DNA from: Solirubrobacter taibaiensis
GTDB taxonomy: Bacteria; Actinomycetota; Thermoleophilia; Solirubrobacterales; Solirubrobacteraceae
DNA: 64,000 bases
Direction: 5' to 3'
NCBI GenBank assembly: GCA_027587225.1
Contig: JAPDDQ010000009.1
Location: 62,001-126,000, forward strand
Shown: one piece after another, positions 33,866 through 42,502 of the stretch
Layout of the letters: every line of letters starts with the position of its first letter
Position numbering within the stretch: the first letter of the stretch is position 1
Notes under the pieces: model-generated
The model's input: the letters and a program-made list of their open reading frames with translations, nothing else
What the model was told of the DNA's origin: nothing
Databases searched by the model: none
Position numbers and translations under genes: made by a program

Positions 33866-35164
33866 TCACCGCACGGTGATCGTCCGCTTCACGCTCGTCG
33901 TTCCGGCGTTGACGACGAGCGTGAGGCGCTTGGCGCGGGACTTGGTCTTGCTCAGGCGCACGGTCAGCGAGCCGGACTTCTTGGCCGTGGCCTTGCCGGT
34001 GGCGACGGTCTTCTTGCCGTCCAGGAGCTTCGCCGTGACCTTGCCGGCCGGGACGGTGACCTTCACTGACAGGCCCTTGCGCAGCGCGGCGCGGGTGGCC
34101 TTGGCGGTGGCGATCTTGATCGTGGCCGGGGCGGGGCCGGCCGGGGTGGGGGCGGGTGCGATACCCGTCCCGCCCGCCCCGCCGGCGGGCGGGGCGGGGG
34201 TGGCCCCGCCGAGCGGTGCGTAGCGGGCGGCGGCCGGGGCGGCCGGGCCCCAGTCGGGCTCGCTGCCGGTGGCGGTCAGGATCGACTCGCCGCCGACGTC
34301 GCAGCTGTCCGCGACGACGGCGTTGAACCGCACGACCTCGATGCCCTTGGAGCTCTGGAAGGCGACGCTGGACGAGTCCGGCGACCACGACGGGTCGGCG
34401 TGCTTCTCGTCGCCGGCGCTCGTCTGGCACGCGAGCTGCGGCTGGGCCGGCGGCGTCTGCGTCTTCGGGTCACCGCTGACGGCGAAGAACGCGATCAGCG
34501 TGTCCTTGCCGTAGAAGAACGTGGTCGCGAGCCGCTTCATGTCGCGCGAGAGCTCACCGTCGCCCTGGTCGGCGTTCGGCGTCATCCACGCCTTGTGCGA
34601 GTAGTCGCCGGGGCCGAGATCGTCGATCGATACCTGCGATCCGGCGCCGCCGAACACGAGCGTGCGCTCGTTGGTGATCCACTCCGGGTGCGCGACGTCG
34701 AACTGGTTGCCCCAGACCTCAACCGGCGTGGCGGTCGTGACGTCGGCGCGGGTGTAAAAGGTCGAGGTGACGACGCCGCAGGTCGCGACGACCCGGCAGA
34801 TGTAGTCCGTGTAGACGTAGGCGATCTTCGAGCCGTCGGGGGAGAAGGACAGCTCCAACGGCCGCCCGGCGAACTGGCCGCCGTTGGAGGACTTCTGGAA
34901 CGCCGTCGTGATCGTGCGGATCGGCCGGCCGTCGCGGGCCATGACGCTGATCGGGCCCGTGCCCTGGACGGCGGCGATCGTGCCGTCGTCGGCCTGCGTG
35001 GGCGAGTGCCAGTTCCCGCCGTCCGTGAGCTGGACCTTGCGCGAGCCGTCGGGCTCCGCGGACCACACGTTGCCCTGGTCGATGTACACGATCGAGTCAG
35101 CGGCCGCGGCGGCCGGGACCACGAGGGCCCCGGCGAGGGCGGCAGCGGTGAAGAGTCGGAGCAT
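33866..35164 (-). CDS. Secreted PD40/TolB-like propeller protein with C-terminal basic beta domain (copy 2)
   Basis: A 432-residue paralogue of the protein at 26043. The signal peptide ends AAAA before DSIVYIDQGNVWSAEPDGSR, which matches the first blade of copy 1 (DSISFVKAGDVWLAEPDGSG). TolB blades include LSFSPDGSKIAYVYTDYICR and DPSWSPDSSSVAFQSSKGIE. A Gly/Pro linker and a basic beta domain end in VKRTITVR. ATG 35164 is used rather than 35200, because the signal begins there. It converges on giant A with only 3 bases between the stop codons. The pair of propeller proteins therefore brackets giant A. Confidence 0.85.
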   Translation of the reverse strand: MLRLFTAAALAGALVVPAAAAADSIVYIDQGNVWSAEPDGSRKVQLTDGGNWHSPTQADDGTIAAVQGTGPISVMARDGRPIRTITTAFQKSSNGGQFAGRPLELSFSPDGSKIAYVYTDYICRVVATCGVVTSTFYTRADVTTATPVEVWGNQFDVAHPEWITNERTLVFGGAGSQVSIDDLGPGDYSHKAWMTPNADQGDGELSRDMKRLATTFFYGKDTLIAFFAVSGDPKTQTPPAQPQLACQTSAGDEKHADPSWSPDSSSVAFQSSKGIEVVRFNAVVADSCDVGGESILTATGSEPDWGPAAPAAARYAPLGGATPAPPAGGAGGTGIAPAPTPAGPAPATIKIATAKATRAALRKGLSVKVTVPAGKVTAKLLDGKKTVATGKATAKKSGSLTVRLSKTKSRAKRLTLVVNAGTTSVKRTITVR

Positions 35165-35220
35165 GGGATCCAGACTCCCGCCTGGACGCCACCCCGCCAA
35201 TGGGGACCCGCCCCGGAATC

Positions 35221-35254
35221 CACCCCGGTGCGGCTACCCGCACCCACTGGGGTG
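35221..35254. repeat. Intergenic stem-loop
   Basis: CACCCC-GGTGCG pairs with CGCACC and GGGGTG across a four-base bulge, closing the loop GCTACC. It lies 23 bases past the stop of the SARP fusion gene and 57 bases upstream of the copy-2 propeller start. It could end the first transcript or bind a protein. No T-tract follows. Confidence 0.45.
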
Positions 35255-35277
35255 CGGCGACCGCGCACCCGCTCGCG

Positions 35278-38200
35278 CTACCGCACCCACACCTGATCGA
35301 GCAGGGTGGACCAGGACGGGTGGATCTGCACGTTGCCGACCCGCTGGGAGACGAGGACCAGCGAGCGACGGTTCGTCAGGGGCACGGCCGGCGCCCGGTC
35401 GGCGATCCGGCGGTCCGCGGGTGCCCAGGCGTCGGCGGCGTCGGACGCATACGCGCGATCGACGAGGCGAGCGAGCGACGGATCGCAGAAGTAGGACGCG
35501 TTGTCGCGCTCGCGCTCCGCCTGCGAGGCGCACGTGAAGTGTTGTTGGACGAAATTCGAAGGGCTGACGTAGTCGAGGTTCCAGCCCATGAAGCCCATCT
35601 GCAGCCGGGTGCGCGGGTCGTATACGGCGTCGAAGTACCGGACCTGCTCGAGGACGCGGAGGGACGCCCGGAAGCCGAGATCCTCGAGAAGCGCCACGAA
35701 GTAGCGTCCGACCCGGCGCCGGAACTCGGGGACCGTGACCACGATGCGCTCGCCCGTCCGCCCGGAAGCGGCGATCAACTCGCGTGCCCGTTCGAGATCG
35801 GGCGCGGTCCATGGGAGGCCGGGCCCGTCACCGGCGGTGTACGGGCAGTACAGCGCGTATCCAGGCATGCCGGCGGGCACGATCTGACACGTCGGCGCGG
35901 CGAGGGCGGAGCCGCCGCCGAGGGCCACGATCCGCCGGCGGTCGGTCGCGTAGTTGAGCGCGCGGCGGACGCGAGGGTCGTCGAACGGGCGCCGCGTCAC
36001 GTTGAGGAACATCCAGTCGGTGGACGCCGCCGGCGCGCCGTGGAGTCGGCCGGGCGAGCCGGCCGTCAACGCGCGCACGCGCTCGGCGTCGACGGAGCTG
36101 CCGAACGGCCCGGCGAGTGGCAGCAGGTCGGTGGTGCCGTCGTGCACCTCCGAGATCGCTGCCTCGATGTCGACCTCGGGGTCGAATCGGACCTCGATGC
36201 GGTCGGCGAAACCGGCCGGACGGCTCTGCGCCGGGCGTGGCTGGAAGTGCGGATTGCGGACCAGGTGCCCGCCGGACCCCGTGTCCCATGCCGCGACGCG
36301 GTAGGGCCCCGTACCGGGTGGCGGGCCGCGGCCCGCCGCGCCGAGCGGGGAATCCGCCGGCACGACATAGGCCAACGGGCTCGTCAGTTTGTGCAGGAAT
36401 TCCCCGTCGGAGCGGGCGAGGTGGATGGTGATCGTGCGCGCTCCTTCGTCGGTCTCGATGCCCGCCGACAGGTCGCAACGTCTCGGCTGATCCGTGCACT
36501 GCTGGGCTCCGAGGATGCCCGCGTAGTACGGGGGAACGGCGGATCCTTTGCGCAGCAGCATGCGGTGGATGGACGCGCGGAAGTCCTGCGGCCGGACCGG
36601 CGTGCCGTCCGAGTAGCGCAGACCGGGTCGGAGCGTGAACCGGTAGGTCAGGCCGTCGCGGCTCGGTGCCGGGACGTCCGTGGCCAGCGCGCCGACGAGT
36701 GTCCCGCCGGCGATCCCGGCGATGCGTCGGTAGCTCACGAGCCCGTCGTAGGCGAGCGAGGTGATCTGTGTTGTCTCCCAGCTCGCGCCGAGCGGGTCCA
36801 GCCAGTCGATCGGGACGGTGTACGGCCGGGTGGCCGGGTAGCGCACGCGCAGCGTGTCCCCTCGGTGGCTGGACTGCGGCGCCACGGCTGTCGTCCACAC
36901 CCCGTTGTCGGCGATCGCGATCGCCGACAGGCTGCTCCCGGTGCGGATCCTGTCCAGGATGCGCGGCGTCCGGGGATCGACGCGCGAGAGCGTGTGCGCG
37001 TCACCCTGGCCCACCCACACGGCCCCGTCGCCGGCCGCGACCGCGGTCGGGTCGCGGCCGATGGGCAACGACCAGGACACGGCGTTCGTCGTCGGATCGA
37101 TCCGCGTCAGCGTTCCGTCGTCACGGTTGACGACCCACACGGCACCTTCGCCCCACGCGACGGCGCTCGGTCCGCGGCCGACCGAAATGGGGCGGACGAC
37201 CGTGCCCGAGCGGGCGTCGATCCGCGTGACCGTCCCGGCCTCGTCGCTCGCGACCCAGATCGCTCCGCCACCGGCGGTGATCGCACTCGGGGTCGAACCC
37301 GTGCGGATCGAGCGGCTCGCCAACGTGCGACCGAGAGCGATGCGGCGGACGGCCCGATCGACGCCCGAGACGGCCCACAACGCCCCGCCGGTGGCGGCCA
37401 CGGCCCGCGGGGCGTTGCCCGCCTCGATGTGCTGGACGACCGTGTTCGTCGCGGGGTCGACTTGCGCGACGCGGTGGCCCTCGCCGTCAGCCACCCACAA
37501 GGACCCAGCGCCGAACGTCAGCCCGGCGGGCGCTCCGCCGACGTCGATCGTGTCCAGTTGCCGACGGGGATCGATCCTTGAGACCGTCCCGTCAAGGGAG
37601 TTCGCGATCCACACCGATCCCCCGCCGACGACGACCGCGCTTGCCCCATGGCCGACCGGGTACTGGTTCGTGATCCGGCCGTCGCCATCGATCAGGCCGA
37701 CGTGATCAGGGTCGACGCGCGCGAGCCCATCCGGGTGCAACAGGCGCATGACCGCGAACGCCAGTGCGCCGGTAAGTACCAGCACCGCGGTCGTCGCGGC
37801 TACCGCTGCGACGCGGCGTCGCGGGAGCGGCCGCGCAGGCGCGGCCGGGAGCGGTGGCAGGTCGAGCGCCGGGTCCTGCATCAGGATCGCGCGCTGCAGG
37901 CGTCGAAGCTCTCGGCCCGGCTCGACACCGATCTGCTCGACCAGCAATGCTCGCGCCTCACGGTAGGCGTTCAGCGCCTCTGCCTGGCGTCCGCAGCGGT
38001 ACAGCGCCAGCATGCGCTGCGCTTGCAGGCCCTCACGCAGCGGCTCGGCGGCCAGCAGCGCCTCGAGTTCGCCGAGCACTTCGTGGTGGCGGCCGGCTGC
38101 CAGATCCGAACCGATCGCTCGCTCGGCGGCTTGGAGACGCAACTCCTCCAAACGCCGGATCTCGGCCGCCGCGAACGGCTCGTCGGCAACGTCGCAGAGC

Positions 38201-38562
38201 GGATCCCCGCGCCACAGCGAAAGCGCCTCGCGGGCGCGCGACTGCTCGAGCAAGCGCTCGAAGCGGACTGCGTCCACGTCCCCATCTGAAAGCCGGAGCT
38301 CGTAGCCGCGCCCGCGGGTCAGGATCTCCGCGCCGTTACCGGCGACAAGGCGGCGCAGCTGGGATACGTAGAGCTGCACCATCTTCGCCGCGCTCGGCGG
38401 GCACCGTTCTCCCCACAACCCTTCCGCAAGCCGGTCCACCGAGACCGGGCGGCCGACCTGCAGTGCGAGCATCGCCAACACGGCCCGCTGCTTGGGGGCG
38501 CCGAGCGCGATGGGCCGACCGTCGAGGTACGCCTCGATCGGCCCGAGCAGGTGCACGTCCAT
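35278..38562 (-). CDS. Membrane-tethered SARP regulator fused to a beta-propeller and a peptide-binding (SBP_bac_5) domain
   Basis: A 1094-residue fusion. Residues 1-93 form an OmpR-type winged helix (MDVHLLGPIEAYLDGRPIAL, then PKQRAVLAMLAL). BTAD follows at 97-245 (WRGDPLCDVADEPFAAAEIR). One membrane helix (251-274) separates these from about 340 extracytoplasmic residues of YVTN/NHL-type blades (AVVVGGGSVWIANSLDGTVS and several near-copies). The last 470 residues are a family-5 substrate-binding domain (LTYRFTLRPGLRYSDGTPVR, YRVAAWDTGSGGHLV, DDPRVRRALNYATDRRRI). So an external ligand, perhaps a peptide, could be reported directly to DNA. ATG 38562 begins the winged helix exactly; the larger frame to 39195 crosses another gene. 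Confidence 0.88.
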   Translation of the reverse strand: MDVHLLGPIEAYLDGRPIALGAPKQRAVLAMLALQVGRPVSVDRLAEGLWGERCPPSAAKMVQLYVSQLRRLVAGNGAEILTRGRGYELRLSDGDVDAVRFERLLEQSRAREALSLWRGDPLCDVADEPFAAAEIRRLEELRLQAAERAIGSDLAAGRHHEVLGELEALLAAEPLREGLQAQRMLALYRCGRQAEALNAYREARALLVEQIGVEPGRELRRLQRAILMQDPALDLPPLPAAPARPLPRRRVAAVAATTAVLVLTGALAFAVMRLLHPDGLARVDPDHVGLIDGDGRITNQYPVGHGASAVVVGGGSVWIANSLDGTVSRIDPRRQLDTIDVGGAPAGLTFGAGSLWVADGEGHRVAQVDPATNTVVQHIEAGNAPRAVAATGGALWAVSGVDRAVRRIALGRTLASRSIRTGSTPSAITAGGGAIWVASDEAGTVTRIDARSGTVVRPISVGRGPSAVAWGEGAVWVVNRDDGTLTRIDPTTNAVSWSLPIGRDPTAVAAGDGAVWVGQGDAHTLSRVDPRTPRILDRIRTGSSLSAIAIADNGVWTTAVAPQSSHRGDTLRVRYPATRPYTVPIDWLDPLGASWETTQITSLAYDGLVSYRRIAGIAGGTLVGALATDVPAPSRDGLTYRFTLRPGLRYSDGTPVRPQDFRASIHRMLLRKGSAVPPYYAGILGAQQCTDQPRRCDLSAGIETDEGARTITIHLARSDGEFLHKLTSPLAYVVPADSPLGAAGRGPPPGTGPYRVAAWDTGSGGHLVRNPHFQPRPAQSRPAGFADRIEVRFDPEVDIEAAISEVHDGTTDLLPLAGPFGSSVDAERVRALTAGSPGRLHGAPAASTDWMFLNVTRRPFDDPRVRRALNYATDRRRIVALGGGSALAAPTCQIVPAGMPGYALYCPYTAGDGPGLPWTAPDLERARELIAASGRTGERIVVTVPEFRRRVGRYFVALLEDLGFRASLRVLEQVRYFDAVYDPRTRLQMGFMGWNLDYVSPSNFVQQHFTCASQAERERDNASYFCDPSLARLVDRAYASDAADAWAPADRRIADRAPAVPLTNRRSLVLVSQRVGNVQIHPSWSTLLDQVWVR

Positions 38563-38588
38563 GGGATGAGAGCGCGAGCGCTGAGCGG

Positions 38589-38617
38589 ACCCTACTGCGG
38601 GTCGATGCGCGAGTAAA
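38589..38617 (-). promoter_or_regulatory. Candidate promoter of the SARP fusion gene
   Basis: Minus strand: -35 TTTACT (38617-38612), exactly 17 bases, -10 TAGGGT (38594-38589), giving a leader of roughly 20 bases before ATG 38562. An 8-base palindrome GTCTAGAC (38622-38629) lies just upstream. Confidence 0.5.
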
Positions 38618-38692
38618 CCCCGTCTAGACCGGCGCTCTACCAGCCCGATGCAGCGTATGGAGCGACCGTCCCCCGCGCCTCGAGGAGGCACC

Positions 38693-39328
38693 ATGAAGCA
38701 CTCGATCCTGCTCGCCGCCCTCGCCACGACCATGCTGGCCGGCGCCGCTTCGGCGAGCGCCCACAGCACGCACGTCGCGCCCGCACAAGGCGGTGGCATG
38801 ACCGGCGGCCAACTCCTCGGAGAGGCGTGGACGCAGGGGCTCAGCGGCCGCACCGCTCCGTTCGCCGGCACCTGCTCCACCGTTGCTCGCAACGTGCTGG
38901 TGGCGCACTTCGTGGACGGCACCGCAACGTGCAGGGCCACCCCGGCCGCGCGGTTGTTCGTCTTCTTCGGCAGCTTCTGCAGTGCCGCCGAGAACCCGCT
39001 CCTCACGACCGAACGAGCGCAACTGGCTTGCGCCGTCTCTTCCGACGAGGCCATCCACGGGCTCACCATCACGGTGGACCGCGGCCAGGCGGTCGACATC
39101 CACAAGCGCCGGTTCGAGCTCTTCTCGCCGCAGCGGAGCGTTCGGTTGCCGGCGGACAACGAGTTCGGCCTTCCTGCCGGTCGCACCACCTTCACAGCCC
39201 ATGCCTGGGGCGCCGTGATCGACGGGCTACGGCCCGGTCGTCACACCGTCGCGGTGCAGCTCGTGGCGCCCGACTTCGGCGGCACCTTCACGTTCACCAC
39301 GGTCCTCGACATCGTTCGCGCCCTTTAG
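38693..39328 (+). CDS. Secreted protein of unknown function
   Basis: A 211-residue exported protein; the signal (1-22) ends ASASA and the mature chain starts HSTHVAPAQGGGMTGG. Four Cys residues cluster in the first half (FAGTCSTVARN, ATCRATP, GSFCSAAENP, AQLACAVSS), probably as two disulfides. The C-terminal half is beta-rich (GRTTFTAHAWGAVIDGLRPG, then a FTFTTVLDIV end). I do not recognise the family. GAGGAGG precedes ATG 38693 by 5 bases, a strong ribosome site, so it is probably well expressed. It is divergent from the SARP fusion and ends in a 4-base tail-to-tail overlap with the first LAL regulator. Confidence 0.7.
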   Translation: MKHSILLAALATTMLAGAASASAHSTHVAPAQGGGMTGGQLLGEAWTQGLSGRTAPFAGTCSTVARNVLVAHFVDGTATCRATPAARLFVFFGSFCSAAENPLLTTERAQLACAVSSDEAIHGLTITVDRGQAVDIHKRRFELFSPQRSVRLPADNEFGLPAGRTTFTAHAWGAVIDGLRPGRHTVAVQLVAPDFGGTFTFTTVLDIVRAL

Positions 39329-42060
39329 CTTTCGAGCGCGTCGGCGAGCTGGGCGCGGGAGCGGATGCCGAGCTTCGCGTAGACGTTGCCGAGCGTGAAC
39401 TCGACGGTCTTGCGGGTCACGAACAGCGTCTCGGCGATCTCGCGGTTGGTGAGGCCGCGGGCGGCGTGCTCGGCGGTGCGGCGTTCGGCGGGCGTGAGCG
39501 CGGCGGCGCCCGCGACCGCGACGCGGCGCGGCCGGCCGCCGGCTGCAAGCAGCTCCTCGGCCGCCTGGTTGGCCAGCACGGTGGCGTCGGCGCGGGTGGC
39601 GAGGTCGCGGGCCAGGGCGAGCGGCTCGCGCGCGTCAGCGGCGTGGCCCGCGGCACGCAGGGCGGCGCCGCGCGCGAAGTGCGCCTCGGCCTGCACGCGG
39701 GCGCTCGGGGCGTGCTCGGCCGCCGCGACGGCCTCGGTCAACAGCTCGAGCGGGTCGCTGCGGGTGGCTGCGAGCGCGATCAGCGCCTGCGCCTCGTCAC
39801 TCTTGACCCCGCGCTCGCGCGCCTCCTCCAACTCCCGCTCGGCCAACTCGCGGCCCTCGTCGGCGCGCCCGACGGCGATCAGGGCACTCGCGTGGCGCGC
39901 GGTCTGATGGCCGAACGGGAAGCGGCGCAGGTCGTAGTCGGCGAGCAACGGCTGCATGCGTTCGAGGTCGGCCAACGCGTCGGCCGGGCGGTTCTGGGCC
40001 ATCCGCAGGTCGCTGCGGGCGGGCCAGGTGAGCAGCGCGCCCCAGTGGCCGACCTCGGCCGGCAGCGCGGCCACGACCGCGTCGGCTTCCGCGAGTTGGC
40101 CGCGGAGCGTCAGGGCGCGTACGAGCGTGCCGCGCAGGCCCAGATCGACGTGCGTGTCGGGGGCGAACGTCTGGAGCTCGAGCGCGTTGCGGGCGTGCGC
40201 CTCGGCCCTCGCCGCGGAGCCGAAGGCGAGCTCCCACTCGGCGCGCATGTAGGACACGAACGCGCTGCCGAGCCGCGTGCCGGTGCGCTGGACCGTCGCC
40301 TCCGCGTCCTTGAGCGCGGCGTCCGGGGTCTGGTCGTCGTCGACGGCGATCAACGCGACGACGGCCCAGAACGCGGCGGGGTGCTCGATCCCGCGCAGCT
40401 CCTTGAAGGGCCCCGGCGTGAAGATCGGCGCGGCCAGTCGCCGGACCTCGCCCGCCGGCATCGCGCCGCAGCCCGCCTGGAAGACGATGTGGGAGAGCAC
40501 GCTCGTGCCCGGCTCGGCCAGCATCCGGTCAAGTAGCTGCGCGCGCCGGCCCGCCAGGCGCGAGTCGAGCATCACTGCGTTGAGGAGGTGCCCGCCCAGC
40601 CGGTCGCGGAGGTCGGGGTCGCCGGTCGGACCGAGGCGCTCGAGCGCGTTCTGGAGCGCGTCGGCAAGGGCCGTCATCGGCTCCCCGACGCGGTTGGCGC
40701 CCACGGCGACGAGCTCTTCGATGGCGATCGCGGCGAGCTGCGGGTCGGGGGCCTCGGCGGCCGCGCGCAGGCGCTCGGCGGCCTTCGGATCGCCGGCCCG
40801 GACCGCCGCGCGGCCGAGCTCGAACTCCAGCTCGTAGCGGTGGCGGCCGTCGTCCTCTTCCAGCGCTCGTTCGAGCCGGCGCACCGCGGCTTCCGGGGCG
40901 CCCTCCGTGAGCGCGCGCCGGGCGCCCGCGCGGAGCGCGTCGACCGCCCACGGCTGGCGGAGCGGAGGGCCGGCGAGCAGATGCACGACGACGTCCTCCT
41001 CCGCTCCGGGGCGGAGCTTCAGGTGCTCCGCGGCGCGCCGGTGCAGGGCATGGCGCGCGTTCGTCGTGACCGGCTCGGCGACGGCGGCCGCGACGAGCGG
41101 GTGGATGAAGCGCGGCGGGTCATCGTCGGCGAGCTCCAGCTCCTTGAGCGTGATCAGCGCCTGGACGGCCTGGAGCCGGTCGAGGTCAGCCGCGGTGGCG
41201 AGCACATCGACGTCGCGGCGGTCGCCGAGCACCGCGAGCGCGCGGGCGAAGCGGCGCGTGGCCTCCGGCACGCGGGCGAGCCGGCGCTCCACGCTGCGCG
41301 TGACCGAGGACGGCACGGCCGCAGTGACGGCCGCGGCGGTGATCGGCGTGTTGGCGAGCGTGCGCAGGAGCTCGCGCAGCAGGAGCGGGTTGCCCTGCGT
41401 GGTGGTGAGCGCCGCGGCGACCGCGTCGTCATTGACATCTTCCCCGAGCAGCGCACGCACGCCCGTGGCCGTGAGCGGCGCCGGGCGGATGACGGTCGCG
41501 TCGGACGCGTCCTGCAGGGCTTCGAGCAGCTCGTGCTCGGCGCCGGGTTCGTTCGGGCGCGCGCCGACGACGATCGCGACCGGCAGCTCGGGCACGCGGC
41601 GGGCGAGGAAGTCGAGGAAGCGCAGGCTCGGCGCGTCGCTCCAGTGCGCGTCGTCGACGAGCAACACCAGCGGCGCGTCCTCGGCCAGACCCGCGGTGAG
41701 CCAGTACAGGCCGTGCAGCACGGCGAACGAGGCGTCGGCGACGGGCGTGGCCGTGCCGACGCCGATCGCGGGGCCCGCCTGCGCCGCGGCGCCGACGAGC
41801 AGCTGGTCGCGGCGCGGGTGGGTCAGCACGAGGCGCTCGAACAGTTGGCGCACCACCCCGAACGGGAACTCGCGCTCGAGCTCGCCACCCGTGGCCTGCA
41901 GCGTGCGGAAGTCGTCGTGCGCGCGGAGCGCGTTGAGCAGCGCGGTCTTGCCCGAGCCGGCGGCGCCTTCGACGAACGCGATCCCGCCGAGCCCTCGCCG
42001 GGCGGCGTCCAACAACGCGGTCAGCTGCCGCAGCTCGTCCTCGCGCTCCAGCAACCGCAT
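39325..42060 (-). CDS. LuxR-family LAL-type ATPase regulator (copy 1)
   Basis: A 911-residue large ATP-binding LuxR regulator (STAND class, MalT-like). The P-loop is GAAGSGKT (32-39) after the conserved opening LLEREDELRQLTALLDAA. Walker B is VLLVDDAHWSD. A winged helix and TPR-like helical repeats fill about 250-830. The C-terminal GerE domain is LTPAERRTAEHAARGLTNRE then FVTRKTVEFTLGNVYAKLGI. It shares length and motif positions with the 910-residue protein at 42494, so the two are tandem paralogues. It follows the cupin gene by 12 bases and is probably in the same transcript. Targets may include the giant exoprotein genes; this is inference from position. Confidence 0.92.
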   Translation of the reverse strand: MRLLEREDELRQLTALLDAARRGLGGIAFVEGAAGSGKTALLNALRAHDDFRTLQATGGELEREFPFGVVRQLFERLVLTHPRRDQLLVGAAAQAGPAIGVGTATPVADASFAVLHGLYWLTAGLAEDAPLVLLVDDAHWSDAPSLRFLDFLARRVPELPVAIVVGARPNEPGAEHELLEALQDASDATVIRPAPLTATGVRALLGEDVNDDAVAAALTTTQGNPLLLRELLRTLANTPITAAAVTAAVPSSVTRSVERRLARVPEATRRFARALAVLGDRRDVDVLATAADLDRLQAVQALITLKELELADDDPPRFIHPLVAAAVAEPVTTNARHALHRRAAEHLKLRPGAEEDVVVHLLAGPPLRQPWAVDALRAGARRALTEGAPEAAVRRLERALEEDDGRHRYELEFELGRAAVRAGDPKAAERLRAAAEAPDPQLAAIAIEELVAVGANRVGEPMTALADALQNALERLGPTGDPDLRDRLGGHLLNAVMLDSRLAGRRAQLLDRMLAEPGTSVLSHIVFQAGCGAMPAGEVRRLAAPIFTPGPFKELRGIEHPAAFWAVVALIAVDDDQTPDAALKDAEATVQRTGTRLGSAFVSYMRAEWELAFGSAARAEAHARNALELQTFAPDTHVDLGLRGTLVRALTLRGQLAEADAVVAALPAEVGHWGALLTWPARSDLRMAQNRPADALADLERMQPLLADYDLRRFPFGHQTARHASALIAVGRADEGRELAERELEEARERGVKSDEAQALIALAATRSDPLELLTEAVAAAEHAPSARVQAEAHFARGAALRAAGHAADAREPLALARDLATRADATVLANQAAEELLAAGGRPRRVAVAGAAALTPAERRTAEHAARGLTNREIAETLFVTRKTVEFTLGNVYAKLGIRSRAQLADALES

Positions 42061-42072
42061 CCGGCGGGAAGA

Positions 42073-42447
42073 TTAGGCGCGCAGCGAGGGGAGGCGCAGC
42101 ATTCCGGCCGCGGTGAGCAGCACCGCGAGGTCCTCAGGGTCGGGCAGCGGCGGCTTGACGAGCTCGATCAGCCGCTCCCCGGCCGGTGCCGCGAGGCACA
42201 GCAACCGCACGTCCGTGGTGGCTGTGAGCGAGCGCGGTGTGTCGCGGGGGAGTGCGAGCGCCTGGCCGGCGCGCAGCGCGTGCGGCGCACCGGCCAGGGT
42301 GACCTCGAGCTCGCCCTGCAGGACGAGTACGACGACGTCCTCGCGGCTGGCCACGTGTGGCGGCAGTCCCGTCCCCACGGGTGCCGTGACCTCGAGGAGG
42401 ACGTAGTCGTCGTTGGCGGCGATCAGCTCGACCTGCATGGGAGCCAT
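42073..42447 (-). CDS. Small cupin-domain protein
   Basis: A 124-residue single-domain cupin. Recognisable strands are PPHVASREDVVVLVLQGELE and the second motif ALRAGQALALPRDTPRSLTA. Only one His of the usual first metal motif is kept (His in PPHVASRED), so metal binding is doubtful and a ligand-binding role is as likely. It sits between two LAL regulators on the same strand. It might sense the signal or modify the ligand for one of them; no direct evidence. ATG 42447 and ATG 42438 are both possible starts. Confidence 0.8.
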   Translation of the reverse strand: MAPMQVELIAANDDYVLLEVTAPVGTGLPPHVASREDVVVLVLQGELEVTLAGAPHALRAGQALALPRDTPRSLTATTDVRLLCLAAPAGERLIELVKPPLPDPEDLAVLLTAAGMLRLPSLRA

Positions 42448-42482
42448 CGTGCCCTCATGCGGGCGCGCTCGCTATGGAGGAC

Positions 42483-42502
42483 CACCCCAGGGTTCACCCC
42501 AG
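42483..42502 (-). promoter_or_regulatory. Tandem CTGGGGTG element upstream of the cupin-LAL1 pair
   Basis: On the minus strand CTGGGGTG occurs twice with AACC between (CTGGGGTGAACCCTGGGGTG). It overlaps the last codons of LAL copy 2 and ends 36 bases before the cupin start. Its 18-base core matches the element at 45247 in 14 positions, which suggests one shared DNA-binding protein, possibly a LAL regulator. Confidence 0.5.
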
